From positions 1-61,575 of the forward strand of contig JAFZBE010000062.1 of NCBI GenBank assembly GCA_017561935.1: a stretch of DNA of 61,575 nucleotides, read 5' to 3'. The position numbers and the translations under genes were made by a program. A model generated the notes under the pieces. The model saw nothing but the letters and a program-made list of their open reading frames with translations, did no database searches and had not been told where the DNA came from. Each line of letters starts with the position of its first letter. The first letter of the stretch is position 1. This stretch comes from Bacteroidales bacterium (GTDB lineage Bacteria; Bacteroidota; Bacteroidia; Bacteroidales; UBA3663). Positions 25,991-34,903 of this stretch are shown in pieces.

Positions 25991-27892
25991 ATGAAAAAGA
26001 TTCTTGTATCGTTTGCCATCTTATTGATTGGCGCTACGACTATTGCTGCACAGATCGGACACCAGACCGACCTCAAGGGCGTGACCATCTACAGCAATGG
26101 TGCACAGGTGACTCGTGAGAAGAACGTGACAGTCAAGGCTGGTGAGCAAACCATTTCATTTACCGGACTGTCGCCTTTTCTCGACAGCAAGAGCCTTCAG
26201 GTGAAGGCTAAGGGAGGTGTGACCGTGCTCGGAGTAAGCCAGCGTTACATCCGTCCCGATAGCACCCTACTTGGCGAGAAGTTGCAGGCCGCCCAGCGCA
26301 GCATCGATGCCGCCCAACGCAAGGTGAGCGAACTGAAAGCCCAGCGCGACGTGCTCAAGTCACAACTCAAGATGGTTGAGGCCAACTGCAATATTGGAAG
26401 CCGTACGGCAGTCACTCCCCTCAATGACATCAAGCTGCTGAACAAATACTACTACGATGAGATGATGGACATCAACAAGCGGCTTATTGCTCTCGACGAT
26501 GAGGAGGAGAAGGCAAATGCCGAACTGAACCGCTTGAGCGAGCAGGCCGATTCGATAGCTGCCATCAAGCTGAAGCGACTGACAGTGGTTGATGTCAAGG
26601 TCGATGCAAAGGCGCAGACCAGCACGCTCTTTACCTTGCAATACTACGTGGGCGGTGCCTCGTGGTATCCTACTTACGACGTGCGTTCGAGCAGCGTCAA
26701 TGAACCCCTGCAACTGACCTACAAGGCCAACATCATGCAGCATACGGGCGAAGACTGGAAGGATGTGGCAGTAACCCTTTCGACAGCCAACCCCAACCGT
26801 TCGAACGTATCACCCGACCTGCGCCCCTATTGGCTCGACTATGGCATCGCTCCTCCGACCTACAATTTCGGCATCGACAACAATCAGGTGTCGGGCACAA
26901 TCTTCGACGAATATAATGAGCCCATTATCGGCGCGTCGATCATGGTGGCTGGTACGCAGATCGGTACAGTCAGTGACGTGGATGGACACTATTCGATCAC
27001 CATGCCCAACGGTAATCGTCGTCTGGAGGTCAACTTTATCGGCTACGAGTCGCAGCAAGCCACCGTCAATGGCAATCGCAAGGACTTCCATCTCCAGGAA
27101 TCCGTAAGTTACCTTCAGGATGTAACCGTGGTGGGCTATGGAACATCGAAAAGGAGCAAGAGAGGACTATTCTCGTCGGCTGCTGTCGAACGTGAAGCTC
27201 CTGTCGAGAAGACTACGGCTGCCGCTCCAAAGAAGGCTCGTGCACTGGTTGATGAGGACGATCTGGAGGTGGCTTCGACGGCTGCCAAGTTTGGCTACGA
27301 ATTCGAGGTGAAGCACCCGCTCACCATCCTTTCGGACAAGAAACCCGTCAGCGCCCAACTCGGTCGATACGAGTTGCCTACCACCTACGCCTACAAGGGA
27401 GTGCCCAAAATCGACAAGGATGCCTTCCTCGTGGCCGATGCCACAGGTTGGGGTGAACTTAACCTTGTGGAGGGCGAAGCCACCGTCTTCTACGACAACA
27501 GCTATGTGGGCAAGACCATACTCAATCCTGTCGAGGGTGACACCCTGCACCTCTCGATGGGCCGCGACAATGGAATCCGCATCGATCGCAAGCTACTGAA
27601 GGCCAACAATGCCCACAAGGTACTCAGCACCAGCCAAACCCAGCAGAAGGACTGGGAAATCACTGTTCGCAATACCCGACAGGAGAAGGTCAACATCAAG
27701 GTGTATGACCAGATACCCGTTTCGCAGAACTCGGCCATCACTGTCACCACCGAGGAGCTCAGCGGTGGTGAGCTTGACAAGGATAAGGGCATCGTAGTAT
27801 GGACGCTCGACCTCAACCCAGGCGAAACCCGTAAGTTGCGGTTGAGCTATCAGGTGAAATATCCCAAGGGTCGTCACCTTACCATAGAGTAG
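25991..27892 (+). CDS. DUF4139/DUF4140 (MuiA-like) protein with inserted CarboxypepD_reg-like domain
   Basis: Exported 633-aa protein of the 'mucoidy inhibitor A' family, function unknown. Signal peptide to about IAAQ; DUF4140-like N-terminal part (VTIYSNGAQVTREKNVTVKAGEQ); a coiled coil at about 90-200 (LQAAQRSIDAAQRKVSELKAQRD); then the DUF4139 beta domain (YYVGGASWYPTYDVRSS). DUF4139 is interrupted at about residues 303-390 by VSGTIFDEYNEPIIGASIMV...GTVSDVDGHYSITMPNG, a carboxypeptidase-regulatory-like domain of the kind found at SusC N-termini, and it even continues into a plug-like VTVVGYGTSKRSKRG. The DUF4139 fold resumes with PLTILSDKKPVSAQLGRYELPTTYAYKGVP. This architecture suggests an insertion from a TonB-linked receptor gene. 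Confidence 0.85.
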   Translation: MKKILVSFAILLIGATTIAAQIGHQTDLKGVTIYSNGAQVTREKNVTVKAGEQTISFTGLSPFLDSKSLQVKAKGGVTVLGVSQRYIRPDSTLLGEKLQAAQRSIDAAQRKVSELKAQRDVLKSQLKMVEANCNIGSRTAVTPLNDIKLLNKYYYDEMMDINKRLIALDDEEEKANAELNRLSEQADSIAAIKLKRLTVVDVKVDAKAQTSTLFTLQYYVGGASWYPTYDVRSSSVNEPLQLTYKANIMQHTGEDWKDVAVTLSTANPNRSNVSPDLRPYWLDYGIAPPTYNFGIDNNQVSGTIFDEYNEPIIGASIMVAGTQIGTVSDVDGHYSITMPNGNRRLEVNFIGYESQQATVNGNRKDFHLQESVSYLQDVTVVGYGTSKRSKRGLFSSAAVEREAPVEKTTAAAPKKARALVDEDDLEVASTAAKFGYEFEVKHPLTILSDKKPVSAQLGRYELPTTYAYKGVPKIDKDAFLVADATGWGELNLVEGEATVFYDNSYVGKTILNPVEGDTLHLSMGRDNGIRIDRKLLKANNAHKVLSTSQTQQKDWEITVRNTRQEKVNIKVYDQIPVSQNSAITVTTEELSGGELDKDKGIVVWTLDLNPGETRKLRLSYQVKYPKGRHLTIE

Positions 27893-27947
27893 TAACCTTT
27901 ATATTCAAAAAAACTATATCTTCACCACCTCATAATCCCACAACACC

Positions 27948-30230
27948 ATGGCAGTCATAACAAAAGAGGCCGCGCTCAAGTATCATGAGGCCGGCCAACC
28001 CGGTAAGATCGCAGTAGTCCCCACCAAACCGTATCGCACACAGACCGACCTTTCGTTGGCCTATTCTCCCGGTGTGGCATATCCTTGCCTTGAGATCCAG
28101 CAGAACCCTGATGATGCATTCCGTTACACCGACCGCGGCAACCTTGTAGCAGTAATATCCAATGGCACCGCAGTGCTCGGTCTCGGCAATATCGGCGCCC
28201 TGGCTGGCAAACCCGTCATGGAGGGCAAAGGCCTCCTCTTCAAGATATATGGCGGCATCGACGTCTTCGACATCGAGGTTGATGAGACCGACCCCGTGAA
28301 GTTCTGCGAGACCGTGGAGCGTATCGCACCTTCTTTCGGTGGCATTAACCTTGAGGACATCAAGGCGCCCGAGTGTTTCTATATTGAAAAACGCCTGAAG
28401 GAAAACTGTGATATCCCTGTGATGCACGACGACCAACACGGCACTGCCATCATTTCGGGTGCAGGTCTTGTGAATGCCCTGCAGATCAACGGCAAGAAGA
28501 TCGAGGATGTCCGCATCGTTGTTTCGGGAGCCGGCGCTGCAGCTATGAGCTGCATTAGGATGTATCACCAGCTCGGTGCTCGCAAGGAGAACATCATCAT
28601 GATCGACAAGAATGGTGTGCTCACCGACGATCGCACCGACCTCAGCCCGACTCAGATGGAGTTTGCCACCTCGCGTCGCGACATCCACAACCTCCGTGAG
28701 GCCATGGTAGGGGCTGATGTCTTCCTCGGCCTTTCGGCGGGCAACCTCGTCAACCAGGATATGGTGCGTTCGATGGCCGACCAGCCCATTGTCTTCGCCC
28801 TTGCCAACCCCACACCCGAAATATCCTACGAGGATGCGATGGCAGCACGTCCCGACGTGCTGATGTGTACGGGTCGAAGCGACTATCCGAATCAGATCAA
28901 CAACGTCATCGTCTTCCCCTACATATTCCGTGGAGCCCTCGACGTGAATGCCCGTGCCATCAACGAGGAGATGAAGATTGCAGCCGTGCGCGCCATCGTT
29001 GCTTTGGCCCATGAGCCGGTGCCCGAGGTGGTCAATCGTGTCTATAAGGGCGACACGCTCAAGTTCGGTCCCAAGTACCTCATCCCGAAGGCTGTCGATC
29101 CACGTCTTATCACCGAGGTCAGTGCCGCTGTGGCCAAGGCGGCTATGGACACCGGTGTGGCACGCAAACCCATCACCGACTGGGAGGCCTACAAGAGCCA
29201 ACTGCGTCGCCGCATGGGGCAAGAGACCACCCTCACCCAGCAGCTCCACGCTCTGGCACATGCTCATCCGCAGCGTGTGGTCTTTGCCGAAGGTTATCAC
29301 CCCACGATGCTCAAGGCTGCTGTCCTCGCCAAAGCCGAGGGTCTTTGTACACCCATCCTGCTCGGCAATCCCGAGCTTATCGAGCAACGTGCACGCGACC
29401 TCGAACTCGACCTCACAGGCTGCGAACTCATCGACCAGCGTGCCACTGCCACGCATGAAACCCGCGCCAAGTATGCCCGTCTGCTCAGCGAACGTCTCTG
29501 CCGTGCCGGCTATACCTTCGAGCGTGCCCTCGACAAGATGTCCGACCGCAACTACTTCGGTATGGAGATGGTGAAGTGCGGCGATGCCGATGCCATGGTC
29601 ACCGGTGTCTATACGAAGTACAGCAACCTATTCACCGCCGCCAAGGAGGTGATTGGCATCCGTGAGGGCTACGACCATTTCGCTACCATGAATATCGTCA
29701 ACTCGAAACGTGGTGTCTATTTCATTGCCGACACGCTCGTCAACCAGACACCTGACAAGGAGGCCATCAAGGATATCGCACGCCTCACCGCCGAGCGCAT
29801 CCGTTTCTTCAACGAGGAACCCCGCATGGCCATGATATCCTATTCGAACTTCGGCTCGGAGGATAGCGGAACGGCCAACATGATGAGCCAGGTGGTGGCC
29901 GAAATGCACGCCGAATATCCCGACCTCAAAGTCGATGGCGAGATGACCATCGACCTTGCCCTCGATCATGAGCGCCGTGACGATCGTTATCCGTTCGGCC
30001 CATTGAAGGGTGAGGTGGTTAATTCGATGATCTTCACTTCGCTCAGCGCGGGCAACGGAGCCTACAAACTCATCAAGCAGTTCTCCCCCGAAACCGAAGT
30101 GATAGGCCCGCTGCAGATGGGTCTGAACAAGCCTATCCACTTCACCGACCTTGACTCTTCGGTGCGCGACATCGTCAACATCGTGGCCGTAGCCGTCATC
30201 GACGCCTATGTGGCAAAACTACATGAATAA
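27948..30230 (+). CDS. maeB: NADP-dependent malic enzyme with phosphotransacetylase-like C-terminus
   Basis: Oxidative decarboxylation of malate to pyruvate with NADPH formation. The 760-aa protein is the long MaeB form. The N-terminal malic domain (about 1-425) has [12 protein letters not shown], the proton-relay Lys in [11 protein letters not shown], metal-binding residues in DDQHGTA, and the Rossmann motif [12 protein letters not shown]. The C-terminal half (about 440-760) resembles phosphate acetyltransferase ([22 protein letters not shown]-like [12 protein letters not shown]); in characterised MaeB proteins this domain is not enzymatic and mediates acetyl-CoA control and oligomerisation. 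It has no obvious cotranscribed pathway partner, and small unknown genes follow. Confidence 0.93.
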   Translation: MAVITKEAALKYHEAGQPGKIAVVPTKPYRTQTDLSLAYSPGVAYPCLEIQQNPDDAFRYTDRGNLVAVISNGTAVLGLGNIGALAGKPVMEGKGLLFKIYGGIDVFDIEVDETDPVKFCETVERIAPSFGGINLEDIKAPECFYIEKRLKENCDIPVMHDDQHGTAIISGAGLVNALQINGKKIEDVRIVVSGAGAAAMSCIRMYHQLGARKENIIMIDKNGVLTDDRTDLSPTQMEFATSRRDIHNLREAMVGADVFLGLSAGNLVNQDMVRSMADQPIVFALANPTPEISYEDAMAARPDVLMCTGRSDYPNQINNVIVFPYIFRGALDVNARAINEEMKIAAVRAIVALAHEPVPEVVNRVYKGDTLKFGPKYLIPKAVDPRLITEVSAAVAKAAMDTGVARKPITDWEAYKSQLRRRMGQETTLTQQLHALAHAHPQRVVFAEGYHPTMLKAAVLAKAEGLCTPILLGNPELIEQRARDLELDLTGCELIDQRATATHETRAKYARLLSERLCRAGYTFERALDKMSDRNYFGMEMVKCGDADAMVTGVYTKYSNLFTAAKEVIGIREGYDHFATMNIVNSKRGVYFIADTLVNQTPDKEAIKDIARLTAERIRFFNEEPRMAMISYSNFGSEDSGTANMMSQVVAEMHAEYPDLKVDGEMTIDLALDHERRDDRYPFGPLKGEVVNSMIFTSLSAGNGAYKLIKQFSPETEVIGPLQMGLNKPIHFTDLDSSVRDIVNIVAVAVIDAYVAKLHE

Positions 30231-30244
30231 TAATTTTCACTAGC

Positions 30245-30925
30245 ATGAAACGTATATTGCTTCTTTTGGTATTGGCCTTCACATGCATTGCGCTCTCCAG
30301 TGCGCGCGATCGTTTTTATGTCAAGAACTCGATCGACCGTTGGGGATCATGCCGCAATGTCGCCATCACCGACCGAGGTGGTGACATAGCCTTCGTCGGA
30401 ACCAACAAGTGCGCCTACGATCGCATTCCCACCAGTTTGTCAAAGCAAATCGACAACCTGAACGACAGCGCCTATTTCATCAACGATGTTCAGTTGAGCG
30501 AGAAAGGCCGCTGGTTGATCAGTTATGGCGACGGCCTGATGCGATGGCATAGAATTCCGGCCATGCTCAAAAACTGCCTCTATGAACTCATCACCGATCG
30601 CCACCAGATCAAGTCGATTACCTTCAACGATCATAGCGACTGGATTGTGGTTTACGACAACGGTCTGGTTCGTTCCTCATTCAGCAGGATGGAGGATTGG
30701 GTGAACGAAGGGACCCAAAAGCATGGAGCCTTGCGATTCGCCCAAATCAACAACGAGGGCATGATTCTGGCTTTCGAACGCGGATATATGTATCTGGGCA
30801 ACGTCAGCCAAAAACTCAAGGATGCCTTGCGCGAAGCCAATTTCGACGTCACTGTTATCAAGTTCACACCCGAAGGCGCCTATTTCTTTGGCGACCAGAA
30901 AGGCAATTCCAAGATTTATATGTAA
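30245..30925 (+). CDS. Hypothetical exported protein with propeller-like repeats
   Basis: 226-aa protein with a signal peptide (MKRILLLLVLAFTCIALSSA). No family is recognised. The mature part holds about four repeats of a 'GxWxxxYxxGLxRxxxxP' type pattern (WGSCRNVAITDRGGDIAFVG, RWLISYGDGLMRWHRIPAML, DWIVVYDNGLVRSSFSRM, GMILAFERGYMYLGNV), as in small beta-propeller or WG-repeat-like proteins. The start is 14 nt after the malic enzyme stop, and DUF2007 begins 6 nt after its own stop, so it probably sits in the same transcript as both. Confidence 0.65.
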   Translation: MKRILLLLVLAFTCIALSSARDRFYVKNSIDRWGSCRNVAITDRGGDIAFVGTNKCAYDRIPTSLSKQIDNLNDSAYFINDVQLSEKGRWLISYGDGLMRWHRIPAMLKNCLYELITDRHQIKSITFNDHSDWIVVYDNGLVRSSFSRMEDWVNEGTQKHGALRFAQINNEGMILAFERGYMYLGNVSQKLKDALREANFDVTVIKFTPEGAYFFGDQKGNSKIYM

Positions 30926-30931
30926 AATAGT

Positions 30932-31225
30932 ATGGAAACCGTTTTATTAACCAATTGCGGCACATCCTTCGAAGCAGATGTCATCAAGAGTGTTCTCGAT
31001 GGCGCGGGCATCCCCTGCATGATTGTCGATCACAAGCATGTAGCCATGTGGTCGTTACAAGGACCCGACACCATTGGCGGCGTGAGGATCTATGTCTTCG
31101 AAAGTATGCTCGAAGAGGCCAGAAAGGCCCTTGAGACCAGTCACGATGCCGCTTCGGAAGCAGCTTTCGAGAAAGCTGCAGAAGAGGCCCCTCCACTTGA
31201 ACGGATGGAAGAGGACGAGGAATAA
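30932..31225 (+). CDS. DUF2007-family small protein
   Basis: 97-aa cytosolic protein. The N-terminal 65 residues fit the DUF2007 'putative signal transducing protein' pattern: a beta strand (TVLLTNCGTSFEADVIKSVLDGAGIPCMIVD) and later GGVRIYVFESMLEEARKAL. The acidic C-terminal tail (EEAPPLERMEEDEE) is disordered. DUF2007 domains resemble ferredoxin-like ACT/PII-type folds; no function is established. It ends the malic-enzyme transcript at a good terminator. Confidence 0.75.
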   Translation: METVLLTNCGTSFEADVIKSVLDGAGIPCMIVDHKHVAMWSLQGPDTIGGVRIYVFESMLEEARKALETSHDAASEAAFEKAAEEAPPLERMEEDEE

Positions 31226-31244
31226 GAATCGAGTGAATAATTCG

Positions 31245-31281
31245 AGAGCGGTGACGAGCGAGGTTTGTCACCGCTCTTTTT
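31245..31281 (+). terminator. Rho-independent terminator after the DUF2007 gene
   Basis: AGAGCGGTGAC (31245-31255) pairs perfectly with GTCACCGCTCT (31267-31277), 11 bp around an 11-nt loop, followed by TTTT. Confidence 0.9.
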
Positions 31282-31382
31282 GATTAACTTAGCGATTTGT
31301 CGAAAATGAATGCAAGTTTTGCGAACTACGGGTGTCAATTTATAATATAATTACGCCAAAATATAAAATAATTGAACAAATA

Positions 31383-31415
31383 TTTGGAGTGAAAAGTAGA
31401 ATTCCGTTTCTTTGC
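31383..31415 (+). promoter_or_regulatory. Promoter of the SPFH operon
   Basis: TTTG (31383-31386) and TTTCTTTGC (31407-31415) with 20 nt between them. The second base of the -7 box is T instead of A. The leader to the ATG at 31475 is about 55 nt and strongly A/T-rich. Confidence 0.65.
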
Positions 31416-31474
31416 AGTGTGATATCAAAATAATATCATAATAAATAATTAATAAAAATCAAAAAACTATCACT

Positions 31475-32413
31475 ATGCAAAGCAAAGAGTATGAATTCAA
31501 TGGTGGTTCAATGAACGGCTTTCTGATGCTGTTCCTGGTTTTGGCCATGGTTGTCGGCATGATCTATTTCATTATTCTGACCATCACACACGAGGATGGT
31601 TGGTTTATGCTACCGGCAGTAATCCTCTTTATATGTATCATCATCGGCTGTTGCGGCTTCTCGATGCAGGAACCCAACGAGGCCAAGGTGTTGACCTTCT
31701 TCGGCAAGTATGTGGGCACTTTCCGTAAGACAGGCTTTTATTGGATCAACCCGTTCATGAGTGTGAAGAAAGTGTCGCTGCGTGCACGTAATTTCAATGC
31801 CGATCCTATCAAGGTGAACGACAAGGCAGGCAACCCTGTGATGATTGGTCTGGTAGTGGTTTGGCGCCTGAAGGATACCTACAAGGCAATCTTTGACATC
31901 GACACTGATGTAGCCAATGCAAACACTGTGGGTGGTGCTGCAGGACTTCGAATGAACAAGTTCGAGCGTTTTGTGGCTGTACAGAGCGATTCTGCCCTTC
32001 GTCAGGTGGCTGGTATGTATGCGTACGATAACGATGGCGATGACACACATGAGGTGACACTGCGCAGTGGCAGTGAGGAGGTCAACGATGTGCTGCTTCG
32101 CAAGCTGAACGAGCGTCTTGAGATGGCTGGACTCGAGGTTACTGAGGCTCGCATCAACTACTTGGCATACGCTCCCGAGATTGCTGCCGTGATGCTGCGC
32201 CGCCAGCAGGCTGCTGCCATCATCACTGCTCGTGAGAAGATTGTGGAGGGTGCTGTTTCGATGGTGAAGATGGCGCTCGACAAACTATCTGACGAAGAGA
32301 TCGTAGAGCTCGACGACGAAAAGAAGGCTGCTTTGGTCGGAAACCTGCTCGTAGTTCTTTGTGGCGACGAGCCCGCTCAGCCTGTGATCAATTCGGGTAC
32401 GTTGAATCATTGA
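31475..32413 (+). CDS. SPFH/Band 7 domain membrane protein
   Basis: 312-aa stomatin/prohibitin-like protein expected to form membrane-associated oligomers. Two N-terminal membrane helices (about residues 12-35 and 43-60) precede the SPFH domain, recognisable by NEAKVLTFFGKYVGTFRKTGFYWINPF and LRARNFNADPIKVNDKAGNPVMIGLVVVWRL, and then a helical segment (AAVMLRRQQAAAIITAREKIVEGAV). The PH-like protein starts 7 nt later, followed by an Arc-like protein, so the three form one operon. Family members act as membrane scaffolds; no client is visible here. Confidence 0.88.
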   Translation: MQSKEYEFNGGSMNGFLMLFLVLAMVVGMIYFIILTITHEDGWFMLPAVILFICIIIGCCGFSMQEPNEAKVLTFFGKYVGTFRKTGFYWINPFMSVKKVSLRARNFNADPIKVNDKAGNPVMIGLVVVWRLKDTYKAIFDIDTDVANANTVGGAAGLRMNKFERFVAVQSDSALRQVAGMYAYDNDGDDTHEVTLRSGSEEVNDVLLRKLNERLEMAGLEVTEARINYLAYAPEIAAVMLRRQQAAAIITAREKIVEGAVSMVKMALDKLSDEEIVELDDEKKAALVGNLLVVLCGDEPAQPVINSGTLNH

Positions 32414-32420
32414 GTACACT

Positions 32421-32837
32421 ATGAAAACCTATCGAACGAGAATTAGTACGGGTCTGGTGGCTTTCATCATCGTGGTCCTGCTGGTGTGCTGTCTGCCTGT
32501 CATCACCAACGAGGGCGGTTGGCGGATGCTGATAGCTATGTGCATCACGTGTGTGCCTGTATTCTATCTGCTCTATGCCATCAAATATACCATCGATGGC
32601 ACAACACTCAGGGTGACTGTTCTGCACGTCTTCAACGACGAGTATGACCTCACACAACTTGAATCGGTGGTGCCTACACGCACCATCCTGAGTGCTCCAG
32701 CCAGTTCCTTGAAACGCATTCGTCTGGACTTTACTGGTGGTCAGACTGCCGTCATCTCGCCTCGTAATCAGGAGGATTTCCTCGCTGAGTTGCGCAAGAT
32801 CAATCCGAAGGTGAAGATTGACGAATCGCTGCTTTGA
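32421..32837 (+). CDS. PH-domain-like membrane protein
   Basis: 138 aa. Two hydrophobic helices (VAFIIVVLLVCCLPVI and WRMLIAMCITCVPVFYLLYAI) are followed by a compact beta domain (KYTIDGTTLRVTVLHVFNDEYDLTQLESVVPTR...RIRLDFTGGQTAVISPRNQEDFLAELRKINP) with the pattern of bacterial PH (bPH2-like) domains, in which the final helix carries 'P.n..eFl..L...NP'. It lies 7 nt after the SPFH gene, so it is probably a membrane partner of that scaffold. The bPH assignment is by pattern, not by a search. Confidence 0.7.
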   Translation: MKTYRTRISTGLVAFIIVVLLVCCLPVITNEGGWRMLIAMCITCVPVFYLLYAIKYTIDGTTLRVTVLHVFNDEYDLTQLESVVPTRTILSAPASSLKRIRLDFTGGQTAVISPRNQEDFLAELRKINPKVKIDESLL

Positions 32838-32861
32838 GCCTCATAAACTTACAACCTCAAT

Positions 32862-33074
32862 ATGGCCAAGAAAGAAACAACCACAAAAAGCTTCGTGCTT
32901 CGTGTCGATGGAGCCACCATGGATGCCATCGAGGCGTGGGCCGCCGATGAATTCAGGTCTGTCAATGGACAGATCCAGTGGATATTGGCCGAAGCACTCC
33001 GCAAAAGCGGACGTATGAAGAAATCCAAACCCAAACCCATCGACCCGCCTGACGAGGCGGATGAACAAGTATAA
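32862..33074 (+). CDS. Arc-like ribbon-helix-helix protein
   Basis: 70-aa protein. KSFVLRVDGATMDAIEAWAADEFRSVNGQIQWILAEALRKSGR matches the Arc/MetJ ribbon-helix-helix fold: a strand (FVLRV), helix 1 (ATMDAIEAWAADE), and the 'R-S-x-N-x-x-I' turn before helix 2. The basic, Pro-rich tail is disordered. Third gene of the SPFH operon, 24 nt after the PH-like gene. In Arc-like proteins the fold binds operator DNA, but the strand has Val/Arg/Lys as expected for DNA contact only in part, so autoregulation of the operon is a guess. Confidence 0.78.
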   Translation: MAKKETTTKSFVLRVDGATMDAIEAWAADEFRSVNGQIQWILAEALRKSGRMKKSKPKPIDPPDEADEQV

Positions 33075-33089
33075 ACATGTTATTCGCAA

Positions 33090-33122
33090 TTAGCCCCGAT
33101 CTCATCAAGAGGTCGGGGCTAA
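33090..33122. terminator. Hairpin between convergent genes, likely bidirectional terminator
   Basis: TTAGCCCCGATCTC and GAGGTCGGGGCTAA form a 14-bp stem (one G-U) with a 5-nt loop. It lies between the end of the Arc-like gene (33074) and the end of the Omp28-like gene (33140). Flanking runs are only TT/AA, so termination strength is uncertain in both directions. Confidence 0.65.
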
Positions 33123-33139
33123 TTCTTCGGAAATACCGT

Positions 33140-34900
33140 TCATCGCAAGATTAGCTTACCGTCTATGACGATGAAGCCATGACTGTGGTCATCGCAGCGT
33201 TGACCCATCAGATTGAAGCAAGTCGATGTCTTACTGTTATCGGCATGGATAGTCTCGATTGCGGCAACCAGTTGTGAACCGAGTTCGGAGTAACTCGAAT
33301 TGAAGATACAGCAGTTGGTGGGATCGTTGGCATCGTAGTTGCTGACGAATGCTACAGCTTCGAACTTCTCTTCGCGATATTCTTCGGGGATGGTCCAGGT
33401 GAAGGTATTGGAGAAGGTGTTGTCGTCGTCCCACGTTAAGACGTCACCCCACACATCGGTGAGCACAGCACGGGTCACGTGGCGATGATAGTAGCCTTCG
33501 CCCGCACCTGTTTGGTCCTTGGCTTGGATGCTGTCGATGAGTGCAAAGACGGTGATGCGAGGTTCCTGACATTGGTGCTCGAAGGCATCGAGGCGCTGAC
33601 CTTCAACCGAGATGGTAACCTGTCGGCTGGCCTTATCGTATTGGAGCGTAGTGTTCACTCCAACCAATGCGGGACGTGCCAGAGCGATATCGAAACGTTC
33701 ACAGAGTTTGGCTGACTGAGGTGGATTGAAGACGGGACTGAAGTCTTTGTCCATGCCGGTGAGCGTGCGGTCGAGCATGGTGGCTGGGGCTGAGGTGGCA
33801 CCTCCGTCGTTGTAGAACCAGCAGTATTCCCTGTCGGCCTCGATGGTAAGCCAGTCGGTATAGTATCCTGCATGATGTGTGGCAAGGATTACCTTGTCGA
33901 AATAGCCTTTTTCGAGGGCAGCCTCGATGCGTTGTGCTCCCGACGGACAGTTGACACACTTCTCGGTGGTGAACTCTTCGAGCAGGGCGATATGCTCGAA
34001 GTCGGTACCTGCCTCATAGGTGGCGTAGTCGAAGTGGAAACTGTTATTGGTCATGTCTTCGTCGGCAGAGCCATCGGGCAGCAGTACCGTAATGTCGGCA
34101 GGGATGCATGTGCCTGCAGGGACATCCTTGGTGGGGACTTCCCATGCCACTGTAACCTCTTCGCGCGGATTGATTGTTTGGGCTATGCTGATCTGTCCCG
34201 TCTTGACGCCATCACCTAAACTGTAGTCGATGAGCAGACCGCTGATGGGTTGTGATGCCACATTCTTGACCATGGCTTCAAAGGGGAGACTTTCGTCGCG
34301 CACAATCTCACCGCTGAGCAGTTTCATGTCGAGCACGTTGAGGTCGTATTGCGGGAGCCCTTCGCCCTCGATGATGCCCTCGATGCTGAGTGAGCCCATG
34401 TCGCGCGTGCTGTAGTCTTCCCAGGAGTCGTCGCGACCGATCCAAGCGCCCAATGGATGGGTCTCGCCCACGAAGCTGAGACACTTGACGCTGCGTGCCT
34501 GCTTGTAACTGAAGCCAAGATATAGGTCGTTTGCACCATCGATGGTGATGGGAGCCTCGAGCGAAACGTCGTTCCAACCTGTCGTGAAGTCCTCCATACG
34601 AACCTCGGCTACGATGTCGCCCGTGAGACTGTTGCGCACCCAGGCCGTCATGTCGGACATGTCGCTGTTCGTGGTGCAGAGACCGATGCGAAGTGTGGTG
34701 AGACGTGCACCGGAATATTGCTCCAAAGTGGCGGCAGGAAAGCCCACTGCGGCAGAGATGGTGACATCCACACCCATGCGACTGGCACCCGTCTCAGCCA
34801 GTTTGCCGTCGCAATAGCTGAGGTAGAGCGAAGAGGTCTGGGCCACGGTAACCCCGAAGCTCAGACCTAAGAATAGAATCGAAAGAAATCGGCGGATCAT
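33140..34900 (-). CDS. Omp28-related secreted protein with thioredoxin-like domain
   Basis: 586 aa. Signal peptide ending TVAQ; N-terminal jelly-roll-like region (SRMGVDVTISAAVGFPAATLEQYSGARLTTLRIGL); a middle Ig-like domain (LPQYDLNVLDMKLLSGEIVRDESLPFEAMVKN); then the Omp28 domain, which opens with LLEEFTTEKCVNCPSGAQRIE, a thioredoxin-like C-x-x-C site. The end (STCFNLMGQRCDDHSHGFIVIDGKLILR) resembles the C-terminal sorting tails of Prevotella type IX-secreted proteins, so it is probably exported to the cell surface. The gene begins 3 nt after the upstream choice-of-anchor-like gene, so they form an operon. Confidence 0.8.
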   Translation of the reverse strand: MIRRFLSILFLGLSFGVTVAQTSSLYLSYCDGKLAETGASRMGVDVTISAAVGFPAATLEQYSGARLTTLRIGLCTTNSDMSDMTAWVRNSLTGDIVAEVRMEDFTTGWNDVSLEAPITIDGANDLYLGFSYKQARSVKCLSFVGETHPLGAWIGRDDSWEDYSTRDMGSLSIEGIIEGEGLPQYDLNVLDMKLLSGEIVRDESLPFEAMVKNVASQPISGLLIDYSLGDGVKTGQISIAQTINPREEVTVAWEVPTKDVPAGTCIPADITVLLPDGSADEDMTNNSFHFDYATYEAGTDFEHIALLEEFTTEKCVNCPSGAQRIEAALEKGYFDKVILATHHAGYYTDWLTIEADREYCWFYNDGGATSAPATMLDRTLTGMDKDFSPVFNPPQSAKLCERFDIALARPALVGVNTTLQYDKASRQVTISVEGQRLDAFEHQCQEPRITVFALIDSIQAKDQTGAGEGYYHRHVTRAVLTDVWGDVLTWDDDNTFSNTFTWTIPEEYREEKFEAVAFVSNYDANDPTNCCIFNSSYSELGSQLVAAIETIHADNSKTSTCFNLMGQRCDDHSHGFIVIDGKLILR

Positions 34901-34903
34901 AGA

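Noticed and set aside
27930..29456. 508-aa minus-strand frame opposite maeB
   Set aside because: Antisense shadow; maeB is intact on the other strand.
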